Source: Lysobacteraceae bacterium 2PB | Lineage (GTDB): Bacteria > Pseudomonadota > Gammaproteobacteria > Xanthomonadales > Xanthomonadaceae | Direction: 5' to 3' | Length of the DNA: 64,000 nucleotides | Assembly: GCA_005502915.1 (NCBI GenBank) | Contig: SCMT01000003.1 | Coordinates: 223,523 to 287,522, forward strand | Shown here: in pieces, positions 1 to 9,732 of the stretch | Layout of the letters: each line of letters begins with the position of its first letter | Position numbering within the stretch: the first letter of the stretch is position 1 | Notes under the pieces: generated by a model | Databases searched by the model: none | What the model was told of the DNA's origin: nothing | What the model saw: the letters and a program-made list of their open reading frames with translations, nothing else | Made by a program: the position numbers and the translations under genes

Positions 1-87
1 GTGGCAAGTACGTTTCGGCTGGAGAGGAGAAGGAGGGGTCTCCCGCATTGTCTCCGCGCCGAACCATGCATCGACGGGATAGGAAGA

Positions 88-918
<831 letters not shown>

Positions 919-968
919 CCGACGCAGGCCGGTGCGAGCGGCCCTGCCCTCCCTGGCTGACAACGATG

Positions 969-1736
969 TCAGCGCAGTTCGTTGTCCAGTGCCAGCAGCG
1001 TGCGCGCCGCGATCATGCCTTCCTGCGGGTAGCCGAATGCGTTGTTGACGTAGACCACGCCGTCGATGACGACCCTGCGGTTGATGTGGCTGTGACCGTA
1101 GACATGGAGATCCGAGCCCAGCGCACGCAGCTGCCGTTCGATGCCGCTGCTGCCCAGCACGGGATCGAGCCGTCGCATCGCGCGAGGCACGAAGAACGGG
1201 ATCAGGTCGATGCGCGGCAGGAAGTGTGAGAACGTGACCACGCGGCTCGCCGCATGGGGAAGCCCGTCGGGATTCATCTGCAGAAAATGCTCGGTCACCC
1301 GCTCGGGCCCGTATTCGTCCGGCCAGCGGCAGGCACGGTAATCCATCCACATGGCCCGCAGGTCGTCGCACGGTGGACCGAAGGAATAGTCGTACCAGCC
1401 CAGCAACGGTACGATCAGGTTGTCCCCGTGGAACTTCGGCTGCATCCAGGCGCCGGCATCGGCTGCGATGGCGAGCACCTCGTCGAACTTGCGCAACGAG
1501 CAATCGATGTCCGGATCCCGTCGCACCCACAGGTCATGATTGCCTGGGACGAAGAGCACCTGGCGGAATTTCGCGACGAAGCGCCGCAGGCACCAGGCCA
1601 GCAGCTGGCGATCCTCGGTGAGGTCGCCCGCGAGGATCAGGGTATCGTCCCGATGATCCTCGGAGGACAGCGCATCGACCCAGCGGGCATTGTCGGGGTA
1701 GTCCACATGGATGTCGGACAGTGCGAAGAGCCTCAT
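969..1736 (-). CDS. metallophosphoesterase (calcineurin-like)
   Basis: This is a 255-aa soluble dimetal phosphoesterase of the calcineurin-like superfamily. The metal-binding motifs appear in order: Asp8-x-His10 (SDIH), Asp38 in GDL, Asn66-His67-Asp68 (GNHD), His171 in FSHF, and GHSH at 214-217. All are present, so it should be active; the substrate cannot be told from sequence. The gene converges with the phosphopantetheinyl transferase gene (50 bases between stops) and diverges from the pabAB operon across a 566-base intergenic region. No signal peptide is seen, so it is probably cytoplasmic. Nothing ties it functionally to the neighbouring cluster. Confidence 0.85.
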   Translation of the reverse strand: MRLFALSDIHVDYPDNARWVDALSSEDHRDDTLILAGDLTEDRQLLAWCLRRFVAKFRQVLFVPGNHDLWVRRDPDIDCSLRKFDEVLAIAADAGAWMQPKFHGDNLIVPLLGWYDYSFGPPCDDLRAMWMDYRACRWPDEYGPERVTEHFLQMNPDGLPHAASRVVTFSHFLPRIDLIPFFVPRAMRRLDPVLGSSGIERQLRALGSDLHVYGHSHINRRVVIDGVVYVNNAFGYPQEGMIAARTLLALDNELR

Positions 1737-2302
1737 GCCGCATCGCTCCTGCCGACACCGTCACGCGATGGGCGCAAGCCGTCCCCCCTCGCCGCGGGCA
1801 ACAACCTCTTCCGGAATGGGTCACTGGGTGCCATGCCGGCATGATCAACCGCCTCCCCACAGCGGTCAATGAACGCGCGGCATCGGCGCCTCGGCGGCAT
1901 CCGGCACCACGAACCCGAGGCAGCGTACAGCAGGCCCGCCCCCGGGCCCCGTTTCAGCCTTGTCGACGCGGCCGATGAACTGAAGCGCGATGGCCAGGCG
2001 GACACGCCATGGTCGACGACATCACTGAAAGGCGCACGCATTCATTCCCCGAACATGGGTGCCTGCTGCATGTCGTACGGATGTCGAATGCATTGCGCTG
2101 ACGTGAATGCGGATGCGCGCATCGAATGCCATGAAGATCACCGTCGTCATCAGATGTGCGTAGTCGAAGCGCGTGTCATCACGACGACACGCGCATCTGT
2201 CTCGATGCATGAGACTCGAATGCAGGATGATGTCCGCATTCGCGAAAACGTTGCGTTCTACATCACGAGCCGCTAGCCTCTTGCGACTGGAGTTTCACTG
2301 AC
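1737..2302. promoter_or_regulatory. 566-base divergent intergenic region upstream of the pABA cluster
   Basis: This region separates the minus-strand phosphoesterase from the pabAB operon, and I see no convincing gene in it. The right half carries the heptamer CGAATGC at 2085-2091, 2123-2129 and 2217-2223, plus its reverse complement at 2236-2242. A perfect 9-bp inverted repeat has arms 2169-2177 and 2186-2194. A near-palindrome with arms GTCTC/GAGAC spans 2199-2215. Such a dense set of repeats just before an 11-gene run suggests operators. No clear -35/-10 pair could be assigned. Confidence 0.45.
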
Positions 2303-4462
2303 ATGGATAGCATGCGCATACTGCTTGTCGATAATTACGACAGTTTCACTGCGAATATCGCCCATTACATCGGCGACGCAACCGGGGTCCCGCCCACCGT
2401 CGTCCGCAACGACGAAACCGACTGGGAAAGCCTGCTTTCAGGCGACTACGATGCGATCGTGATCTCGCCCGGACCGGGTACGCCGGAGCGCGATTCCGAC
2501 ATGGGCATCAGCAACGACGTGCTGCGTCATGCGACGGTGCCGGTACTCGGCGTGTGCCTCGGTCACCAGGCACTCGTGCACGTGCATGGCGGCAAGGTCG
2601 TGCATGCGCCGACGCCCATGCATGGACGCATCAGTCCGGTCGAACACGATGGCAGCGCGCTGTTCACGCACATACCGTCGCCCTTCGATGTCGTCCGCTA
2701 CCACTCGCTGATGGCGGAGGAGCCGTTGCCGGAGATGCTGCGCGTCACCGCGAGAACGCCCGACGGACTGGTCATGGCGATCGAGCATGCGACGCGTCCG
2801 ATGTGGGGCGTGCAGTTCCATCCGGAATCGATCCAGACCGACTTCGGTCGACAGATCATCCACAACTTCATCGATCTCGCACGCCAGCACATGCAGCGGA
2901 AGCGTCGTGGCGCCAGACGAGAAGCACCTGTTGTCGCCGCTGCGCAGACCGTCGCGCAGCGACCGGTCTGGCAGATCCAGTCGCGTCGCATCGAGACCGG
3001 CATCGATCCGCAGTCGGTCTTCCTGTCCCAGTTCGCGCACAGCAATGCGTCCTTCTGGCTCGATTCGAGCGCGGTTCGCCCGGGCTATTCGCGCTTCAGC
3101 TTCATGGGCGATGGCAACGACCCGACCGCGCGAACGCTGAGCCATGTCATCGGCGATGGCGCGCATGCCGATCCCGCATCTGAGCGTGAAGCCGTCTTCG
3201 GCGCGATCCGCGAGGGGCTCTCCGTCGATCTGATCGGCGGCGGGCGCCTGCCCTTCGATTTCGTCGGCGGCTGGGTGGGTTATTTCGGATACGAACTCAA
3301 GGCGCTCACCGAAGTCGGCGGTCCGCATCGCGCACGCCAGCCAGACCTGCTGCTGAGATTCATCACGCGATTCCTCGCTTACGACCATCTCGACGGCATC
3401 TGGCATGCGGTCGCCACCGGGCCGGTGTCGCGCGCGGACGAAGATGCGGCATGGCTCGACGAAATCGAGCTCGCCCTGCACGGCACGCCGGAAGCCGATG
3501 AGGTCATCGACGACATGCCGGCTGCCGGTGTCGCCGATGTCGAATTCATCCCCGAGCTCGACCGCGAAGCGTATCGCGATCGCATCGCGCAGTGCTTCGC
3601 CCAGATCAACGACGGCGAGACCTACGAGGTCTGCCTCACCAACCGGATGCGCGCCCGTGCGCCTGTCGAGACCATTTCGCTGTACCGACACCTGCGCAAG
3701 GTGAATCCCGCGCCCTATGCCGCGCTGCTGCGCTTCGACGACTTCGACGTGCTGAGTTCCTCGCCGGAACGCTTCCTGCACCTAAGTCCGAACGGCGTGG
3801 TGGAGATCAAGCCGATCAAGGGCACGCGGCGACGCGCCATGGATGCCGCGCTGGACCAGGCGATCGTCCAGGAACTCAGGAGCTGCGAGAAGGATCGCGC
3901 CGAGAACCTGATGATCGTCGACCTGACCCGGAACGACCTGGCGCGCGTCTGCGAAATCGGCTCGGTCTGGGTGCCCAAGCTGATGCATGTCGAAACCTAT
4001 GCCACCGTGCACCAGCTGGTGTCGACGGTCCGCGCGCAGATGCGTGCAGGCCAGGATGTCGTGGACCTGCTGCAGGCCACGTTCCCCGGTGGTTCGATGA
4101 CCGGTGCGCCGAAGCGCCGCACGCTGGAGATCATCGACGGACTCGAAGCCTCCGCGCGCGGCGTCTACTCGGGTGCGATCGGCTTCCTGTCGCTCAACGG
4201 CGCCGCCGACCTGAGCATGGTCATCCGCACCCTGGTCAAGCATGGCGAGGAAATCGAGCTGGGGGTCGGCGGGGCGGTGATCGCGTTGTCGGACGCCGAC
4301 GACGAATTCGAGGAAATCCTGGTCAAGGCCCGCGCACTCATGCGGGCGGTCGCGGGCTGCGTGACCGGAGATCCGCAACGCTGGTCCGTTCCGGGCGAAT
4401 GCCGGGGAAGCGACACCATCGCAGGCGCGTCCGTGCCTGGTTCCGTACAACAGGGGGCTTGA
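2303..4462 (+). CDS. pabAB: fused aminodeoxychorismate synthase PabAB (components II and I)
   Basis: This enzyme makes 4-amino-4-deoxychorismate from chorismate and glutamine. It has 719 aa. An N-terminal class I glutamine amidotransferase (about 4-195) carries the nucleophile Cys85 in GVCLGHQ and His173-Pro-Glu175. A linker leads to a chorismate-binding domain (about 225-690). The motif PIKGT at 504-508 carries the lysine (Lys506) that distinguishes PabB from the PIAGT of anthranilate synthase, so this is an ADC rather than an anthranilate synthase. GGSMTGAPKRRT is also present. The start at 2303 has GGAG ten bases upstream; an in-frame ATG at 2312 is an alternative. It is the first gene of the long plus-strand run, and with the pabC-like gene at 15714 it completes a dedicated pABA route. 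Confidence 0.9.
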   Translation: MDSMRILLVDNYDSFTANIAHYIGDATGVPPTVVRNDETDWESLLSGDYDAIVISPGPGTPERDSDMGISNDVLRHATVPVLGVCLGHQALVHVHGGKVVHAPTPMHGRISPVEHDGSALFTHIPSPFDVVRYHSLMAEEPLPEMLRVTARTPDGLVMAIEHATRPMWGVQFHPESIQTDFGRQIIHNFIDLARQHMQRKRRGARREAPVVAAAQTVAQRPVWQIQSRRIETGIDPQSVFLSQFAHSNASFWLDSSAVRPGYSRFSFMGDGNDPTARTLSHVIGDGAHADPASEREAVFGAIREGLSVDLIGGGRLPFDFVGGWVGYFGYELKALTEVGGPHRARQPDLLLRFITRFLAYDHLDGIWHAVATGPVSRADEDAAWLDEIELALHGTPEADEVIDDMPAAGVADVEFIPELDREAYRDRIAQCFAQINDGETYEVCLTNRMRARAPVETISLYRHLRKVNPAPYAALLRFDDFDVLSSSPERFLHLSPNGVVEIKPIKGTRRRAMDAALDQAIVQELRSCEKDRAENLMIVDLTRNDLARVCEIGSVWVPKLMHVETYATVHQLVSTVRAQMRAGQDVVDLLQATFPGGSMTGAPKRRTLEIIDGLEASARGVYSGAIGFLSLNGAADLSMVIRTLVKHGEEIELGVGGAVIALSDADDEFEEILVKARALMRAVAGCVTGDPQRWSVPGECRGSDTIAGASVPGSVQQGA

Positions 4463-4464
4463 TC

Positions 4465-7197
4465 TTGAACACAGTGCATATCATCACGGGTGCCAACGGG
4501 TACCTGGGGTCCCACCTTGCGCTCGATATCCTGGCGACCCGTCCTGACGAGCGCGTCGTCTGCCTGGCGCGCTCTGACGACCGTGCCGCGCGCGATCGCG
4601 TGATCGATGCCGTGGCGCAGGCGGCGCATACCTGCGGCCGCGTCCTCGACGCGGAGATGCTCGCGCGCATCGACGTGGTCGATGCCAATCCGCTGCGTCC
4701 CAACCCCGGCCTGGGCGAGAAACTGCGCACCCTCGCCGGCCGGCCGGCGACCTTCTGGCACGTGGCCGCCACGGTGCGCTTCACCGAGACCGAACAGGGC
4801 GAACTCGACAGGATCAACAGCGACGGCGCGATGCATGCGCTGGACATCGCGATCGAAGCCGACTGCGAGGCGTTCAACTACGTCAGCACCGCCTATGTCG
4901 CGGGCGATCGCAGCGGTCTGATCGGTGCGCGACTGGAACCATCGCCGCCGAATGCGTTCTCCAATCCCTACGAGCGCAGCAAGTTCGACGCCGAGCGCAG
5001 GATCCGAGCGCGTGCTGAAGAGACCGGCCTCGCCTGGCGCGTGATGCGCCCGAGCATCATCGTCGGTCATTCGCGTACCGGCCTGAGCGCGAGCGACAGC
5101 GGCCTGTACAAGTTCAGCGAAATGCTCGACGAATTCTGGTCCGGCCTGCGCCAGGGTTCGGGGGCCGCGTATCGCACGCTGCGCATGTCCTCGCCGACCG
5201 GTGCCCACCTGAATTTCGTCCCGGTCGATCTCTGCGTCGAGGAAATGCTGGCCATCGACGCCAACCCCGCCTCGCGCCAGGGCATCTTCCATCTGGTCTC
5301 GCGAACCACGATCAGCACCGCCGACTTCCTGTCGGCCGTCGCCGAGGCCAGCGGCGTGCCGATCTGCGCGGAAACGCCCGAAGCGCTCGCCGAAGCGCCG
5401 CTCAACCGTCGCGAAGTCGAATTCGCCCGGCGCGTCTGGCATTACCAGCCCTACCTCGTAGGCAACAAGACCTTCGCGCGCGACACCACCGTCCAGGCCT
5501 GCGGGCAGGACCTGCAGGCCGGCTACACCATCGATCGCCAGGCGGTGCTCGGCTGGCTGAAGACCTTCCTGCGTCGTCGCTGGTCGCTGCGCGAGACGCC
5601 GACCGAAGCCCACCTCTTCTCCGCGCAGCGCGGCCTGCCCGTGCGCTTCAATCTGGCCGGGCACCTGCTGGCCAGCACCTCGGTCAGGCATGGCGACAAG
5701 ATCGCGATCCGCCACGAGGGCGCTTCGATCCGCTATGCGCAGCTCGCCGAACGCGTGGCCCTGGCGGCACGGCGGCTCGCCGCCGCCGGCGTGCACGGAC
5801 AACAGCGGGTCGCGCTGGTCTCCCATGACGGCATCGAGCACGTGATCGGCCTGCTCGCCGTGCAGTTGCTCGGCGCGGTGGCGGTGATGATCAACCCGCT
5901 GCTGCCTGCGCGCGACATCGCCGCGATGATCGACCAGGCCGACGCGACCTGGCTGCTCGCCGATGCCGCCAGCCAGGGCAAGCATGTCGAGATGGACACG
6001 CATGCGCGGATGCTTTCGCTGGAGGGCGTCGCGGCATCCGGCGAACCGGCGAGCCTGCCGCTTGCGGCACCCACCTCCCCGCACGATATCGCCTTCGCGG
6101 TGTTCACCTCCGGGTCGATGGGCATCCCCAAGCTGATCGAGCACCGCCACCAGGACCCGATCGTCGCCGCCGACCGCTATGCCGCGCACATGCTCGATCT
6201 GCGCACCAGCGACGTGCTGTTCTCGGCTTCGCGGACCACGTTCGCGTTCGGCATGCAGAACCTGCTGATCGCCCTGCTCAAGGGTGCGACCGCGGTCATC
6301 GCACCGCAGAAGATCTCCGCGGCGGTCATCGCCGACCTGATCGCGCAGGCGCGGCCGACGGTGATGTTCGCCGTACCGACGATCTACCAGTACCTGCTCG
6401 ACGACGCCGCGCTGTCGGCACGGATCGCGCAGAACAGCCTGCGCCTGTGCATCGCGGCCGGCGAACGCCTGCCGCAGGCCGTGGCCACGCGCTGGTTCCA
6501 GCGTCATGGCATCCGCCTGCTCGACAGCCTGGGCTCGTCGGAAGCCTTTTCCACTTACCTCAGCAATGTCGCCGACGTGGAGCACAACAACGCGACGGGC
6601 AAGCTTGTCCCCGGTTTCGATGCCGTGCTCCGGCACGAGGACGGCAGTCCCTGCCGCATCGGCGAACGCGGCGTGATGTGGCTGCGCGGTCCTTCGATCA
6701 GCGTCTCCGCGCGTGATCGCGCGGGCGGCATGGTGGACAACGGCTGGTACTGCACGAAGGACGTCTTCTGGCGCGATGCGGATGGCTATTTCTACTTCTG
6801 CGGGCGCAGCGACGAGATGTTCAAGGTCGCTGGCCAGTGGGTGTCGCCGCTCGACCTGGAGGAAGTCCTGCTCTCGCATCCCGCCGTACGCGAGGTCGCG
6901 GTGACCGCCAGCGGCAGCGATGACGCGACCCTGCGCACCAAGGCCTGGATCGTCAGCGATCTGCCGTCCGAGCTGCTCGCGGACGAACTGCGCGCGCTGT
7001 GCAAGGCGCGCCTGGACAGCCGCCGCTATCCGCACCTCGTCGAATTCGTCGATGCCCTGCCCCGCACCTCCACCGGCAAGCTCCAGCGCGCACCGCTGCG
7101 CCAGCGCGATGCTGCATCGACGATATCCATCGAGCGGGAGCCGGAGCGCGAAGCACAGCGCGAACCGGAACTCGACCGCGTCTACGCGACCGCCTGA
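4465..7197 (+). CDS. SDR-type reductase fused to benzoate-CoA-ligase-like AMP ligase
   Basis: This 910-aa two-domain protein starts at TTG 4465, two bases after the pabAB stop, with AGGGGG seven bases upstream. The N-terminal ~370 residues form an extended short-chain dehydrogenase/fatty-acyl-reductase-like domain. It has the NAD(P) motif TGANGYLG at 8-15, Ser141 (YVSTAY) and Tyr169-x3-Lys173. Residues ~395-900 form an adenylating (ANL) domain with TSGSMGIPK from 548 and the catalytic C-terminal Lys872 in STGKLQ. The stretch FKVAGQWVSPLDLEE resembles benzoate-CoA ligases, so an aryl acid such as 4-aminobenzoate is a likely substrate (inference). Carboxylic acid reductases have the order adenylation-carrier-reductase; here the order is reversed and no carrier domain is present. 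Product chemistry is unknown. Confidence 0.82.
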   Translation: MNTVHIITGANGYLGSHLALDILATRPDERVVCLARSDDRAARDRVIDAVAQAAHTCGRVLDAEMLARIDVVDANPLRPNPGLGEKLRTLAGRPATFWHVAATVRFTETEQGELDRINSDGAMHALDIAIEADCEAFNYVSTAYVAGDRSGLIGARLEPSPPNAFSNPYERSKFDAERRIRARAEETGLAWRVMRPSIIVGHSRTGLSASDSGLYKFSEMLDEFWSGLRQGSGAAYRTLRMSSPTGAHLNFVPVDLCVEEMLAIDANPASRQGIFHLVSRTTISTADFLSAVAEASGVPICAETPEALAEAPLNRREVEFARRVWHYQPYLVGNKTFARDTTVQACGQDLQAGYTIDRQAVLGWLKTFLRRRWSLRETPTEAHLFSAQRGLPVRFNLAGHLLASTSVRHGDKIAIRHEGASIRYAQLAERVALAARRLAAAGVHGQQRVALVSHDGIEHVIGLLAVQLLGAVAVMINPLLPARDIAAMIDQADATWLLADAASQGKHVEMDTHARMLSLEGVAASGEPASLPLAAPTSPHDIAFAVFTSGSMGIPKLIEHRHQDPIVAADRYAAHMLDLRTSDVLFSASRTTFAFGMQNLLIALLKGATAVIAPQKISAAVIADLIAQARPTVMFAVPTIYQYLLDDAALSARIAQNSLRLCIAAGERLPQAVATRWFQRHGIRLLDSLGSSEAFSTYLSNVADVEHNNATGKLVPGFDAVLRHEDGSPCRIGERGVMWLRGPSISVSARDRAGGMVDNGWYCTKDVFWRDADGYFYFCGRSDEMFKVAGQWVSPLDLEEVLLSHPAVREVAVTASGSDDATLRTKAWIVSDLPSELLADELRALCKARLDSRRYPHLVEFVDALPRTSTGKLQRAPLRQRDAASTISIEREPEREAQREPELDRVYATA

Positions 7198-7206
7198 GGT
7201 GACGCC

Positions 7207-8835
7207 ATGCTTTCCCGACTGAAATTCATCCTCGACCGCGAACTGACCGTCGCGAACGCGCTCGAGAAGTCCATCGCCCGCTATGGCGCGGACTTCGAGG
7301 TGATGCGCTTCTCGGGCAGCCTGCAGCGCTTCGGCGTGCCCGGGCAGTCGCTGACCCTGGGCGAACTGAAGGCCCTGTGCGACCGCATTTCGCAGATGCT
7401 CGTGGCGCACGGCCTGCAGCGCTACGACCGCGTCGCCATCTGCCAGCGTGGCAGCGTGGAATACCTGATCTACTCGCTCGCGATCATGCGTGCCGGCGCG
7501 ATCACCGTGCCGATCAACGGCAACATGCGTACAGAAGACCTCGCCCACTACCTCGACTACACGGGCTCGCGCTTCGCCTTCGTCGACCGCGAGCGCCTGG
7601 TCCGGCTCGATGCGGGCGCGCTGGCCGAAGGTCGTCGGCTGGCGATCGTCACCGATGGCGAAGGCCCGGCCGGCATGGGCACGGTGTGGCTGCAGGATGT
7701 GCTGCCCGCGCGTGCGGACCGCTTCTCGCCAGTCGACATCCACCTGCACGACGATGTGATGATCGTGCACACCTCGGGCACCACCGGTTTCCCGAAGGGC
7801 GTGCTGCATGGGTCGTACAGCATCGCCCGCGCGACCAAGGGCCAGCTGGTGATCCAGCCGCTGACGCGCGCCAACCGCATCCTGCTGGCTTCGCCGGCCA
7901 ACCACCACATCACCCAGGCGAGCATCATCAGCTGCTTCGCCGCGGGCATTCCCTGCTACGTGCCGTCCGGCGAATCGCCTGAAGAACTGCTGCGACTGAT
8001 CGAGCGCGAACGCTGCACACTGGTGCTGTCCTTCCCGGACATCTACCAGGGCATGTGCGAGGTCGGGCTGGAGCGCTTCGACCTGTCGCGGGTCAAGGCC
8101 TGGATGGCCGGTGGCGATTCCAGCCATGAAGTGCACATCCGCCAGTTCACCGCGCAGGGCGCGATGCTCCGGCTGTTCGGCAAACCGCTGATCAAGTCGA
8201 TGTATCTCGAATTCTTCGGCACGTCCGAAGTCGGCTTCGCTGCGCTGCTGAAGGTCAACTTCTCGTTCACGCGCAAGTTCGACCGCTACGTCGGCAAGCC
8301 TACCCTGGTCAGCCCGAAGGTCAAGGTCGCGGACGAACAGGGACGCCCCCTGCCCGTCGGGGTGCCGGGCCGACTGATGGTCAAGGGACCGACCCTCTTC
8401 AAGGGCTACTGGAACGGCCACGATCGCCTGCATGGCGTCTACATCGACGGCTGGTGGTGGACGGGCGACGTCGCGATGAAGACGCGTGGCGGCGGCTACT
8501 ACCACCTCGACCGAGAAGTCGATTCGATCCGCGCGGGCGAGAAGCGCGTCTACTCGCTGCAGCTGGAAGAACGCATCCTCAAGCATCCGGCCGTCGCCGA
8601 TGTCGCCGTGGTCGAGCTGCCGCACGGACGCGATGCGACCGGTGCCGGCGCGGTCGTCGAATTCCGCCCCGGCGCGCAGGTCGAGACCGATGCCTTCCGC
8701 CACTGGCTGAAGCAGCAGGTGCCCGACCAGGCCAGCCTGCGCATCGAGATCCTGCCGCCCGGCGAACAGCTGCCCCGCGGCCTGACCGGCAAGGTGCTCA
8801 AGCGCCGCGTCCGCGAACGCTACGCCGAAGCCTGA
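7207..8835 (+). CDS. acyl/aryl-CoA ligase-like AMP-binding protein
   Basis: This is a 542-aa ANL-superfamily enzyme expected to adenylate a carboxylic acid and pass it to CoA or a carrier. The P-loop-like motif TSGTTGFPKG starts at residue 189, and the C-terminal catalytic lysine is Lys529 (LTGKVLKRR). The hinge motif, usually GRxDDxIKxxG, is altered to DREVDSIRAG, so it is a divergent member. A ribosome site GAGGTGA (7196-7202) overlaps the stop of the preceding gene, which points to coupled translation. It is the second ligase in the operon. One ligase may activate an aryl acid and the other a fatty or second aryl acid; which does which cannot be settled from sequence. Confidence 0.82.
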   Translation: MLSRLKFILDRELTVANALEKSIARYGADFEVMRFSGSLQRFGVPGQSLTLGELKALCDRISQMLVAHGLQRYDRVAICQRGSVEYLIYSLAIMRAGAITVPINGNMRTEDLAHYLDYTGSRFAFVDRERLVRLDAGALAEGRRLAIVTDGEGPAGMGTVWLQDVLPARADRFSPVDIHLHDDVMIVHTSGTTGFPKGVLHGSYSIARATKGQLVIQPLTRANRILLASPANHHITQASIISCFAAGIPCYVPSGESPEELLRLIERERCTLVLSFPDIYQGMCEVGLERFDLSRVKAWMAGGDSSHEVHIRQFTAQGAMLRLFGKPLIKSMYLEFFGTSEVGFAALLKVNFSFTRKFDRYVGKPTLVSPKVKVADEQGRPLPVGVPGRLMVKGPTLFKGYWNGHDRLHGVYIDGWWWTGDVAMKTRGGGYYHLDREVDSIRAGEKRVYSLQLEERILKHPAVADVAVVELPHGRDATGAGAVVEFRPGAQVETDAFRHWLKQQVPDQASLRIEILPPGEQLPRGLTGKVLKRRVRERYAEA

Positions 8836-8931
8836 GTCCTTTCCCGGCGCCCGCGCAGCCTCGCCGCCCGGCAGCGCCCTTCATCGAACGCATCCACCCA
8901 ACACCGCATCACGCCACCGCAAGGACACGCC

Positions 8932-9729
8932 ATGAGCCATACCGCTACCGCCGAAGTCGTCCACGACTACTCGCCCAGTGCCGTCGACTTCGCCGACCTC
9001 CCGAACATGCCCGAGGAATACCGCACCGAGCTGGTCCGCCTGATGGCGATCCAGGCCTATTCGGAAGAGAAGGCATCAACCGAAGGCATCGAATGGATCG
9101 CCAAGTCGCCCGACTACAAGCGTCGCCGCGTCTTCGCCAAGATCATCGCCGAGGAAGCCCAGCACTCCTACCTGATCTACAACCTGCTCGAGCGCATGGG
9201 CATCTCCGAAAAGGAAGCGATCGCCATCGCCGAAGGTCGCTCGCAGCGCCCGATGCACGATGCCTCCCTGGAAGGTCCGCTCAGCGTTGGCGACGACGAG
9301 AACGACTGGATCGACATCATGCTGAACCACATGTTCCTGGATCGCGCCGGCAAGTTCATGGTCGGCAACTTCTGCGAAGCCAGCTTCAAGCCCTGGGCCG
9401 AGGCCAACAAGATCATCCTGCGCGAAGAGCGCGGCCACATCGGCTTCGGCTTCGCCGAGCTGCGCACCTACCTGGCCGAGAAGGGCAATACCGACGAAGC
9501 GCGCATCAAGATCTCCAACTGGTACGCCAAGGGCCTGAACTTCTTCGGCCCGCCGTCGACCTCGCGCGGTGCGCGACTGAGCGCCTACGGTCTCAAGCGC
9601 AAGGACAACGAGACGCTGCGCAACGAGTTCCGCCAGGAAGTCGAGGAAATCTTCGCCGAGATCGGTCGTCCCGACCTGATCAAGCTGGAACGCAACGAGT
9701 TCCCCTATCGTTCGGGCAACGAGGGCTGA
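8932..9729 (+). CDS. PaaA/PaaC-family diiron oxygenase, stand-alone
   Basis: This 265-aa helical protein has two diiron ExxH motifs, Glu75-A-Q-His78 and Glu166-R-G-His169, plus glutamates in the preceding helix (45-46). The C-terminal part, with FFGPP and a later GLKRKDNETLRNEF stretch, resembles PaaA, the catalytic subunit of phenylacetyl-CoA 1,2-epoxidase. That enzyme normally needs PaaC, PaaB and the reductase PaaE, and none is present here. The family acts on aryl-CoA thioesters, which fits the benzoate-CoA-ligase-like domain two genes upstream. Ring epoxidation or hydroxylation of an aminobenzoyl thioester is the obvious hypothesis. N-oxygenation as by AurF is possible, but AurF belongs to another family. 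The ribosome site is AAGGAC just upstream. Confidence 0.75.
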   Translation: MSHTATAEVVHDYSPSAVDFADLPNMPEEYRTELVRLMAIQAYSEEKASTEGIEWIAKSPDYKRRRVFAKIIAEEAQHSYLIYNLLERMGISEKEAIAIAEGRSQRPMHDASLEGPLSVGDDENDWIDIMLNHMFLDRAGKFMVGNFCEASFKPWAEANKIILREERGHIGFGFAELRTYLAEKGNTDEARIKISNWYAKGLNFFGPPSTSRGARLSAYGLKRKDNETLRNEFRQEVEEIFAEIGRPDLIKLERNEFPYRSGNEG

Positions 9730-9732
9730 GTC

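Noticed and set aside
1869..2276. 135-codon open frame in the pabAB upstream region
   Set aside because: No family resemblance, irregular composition, and it runs through the repeat-rich regulatory region.
2303..4462. Anthranilate synthase (TrpE/TrpG fusion, phenazine or quinolone type)
   Set aside because: The motif is PIKGT with the PabB-specific lysine, and a PabC-like gene lies in the same operon.
4165..8703. 1512-codon open frame on the minus strand opposite the ligase genes
   Set aside because: Stop-poor antisense frame of high-GC coding sequence; the plus-strand genes have clear catalytic motifs.
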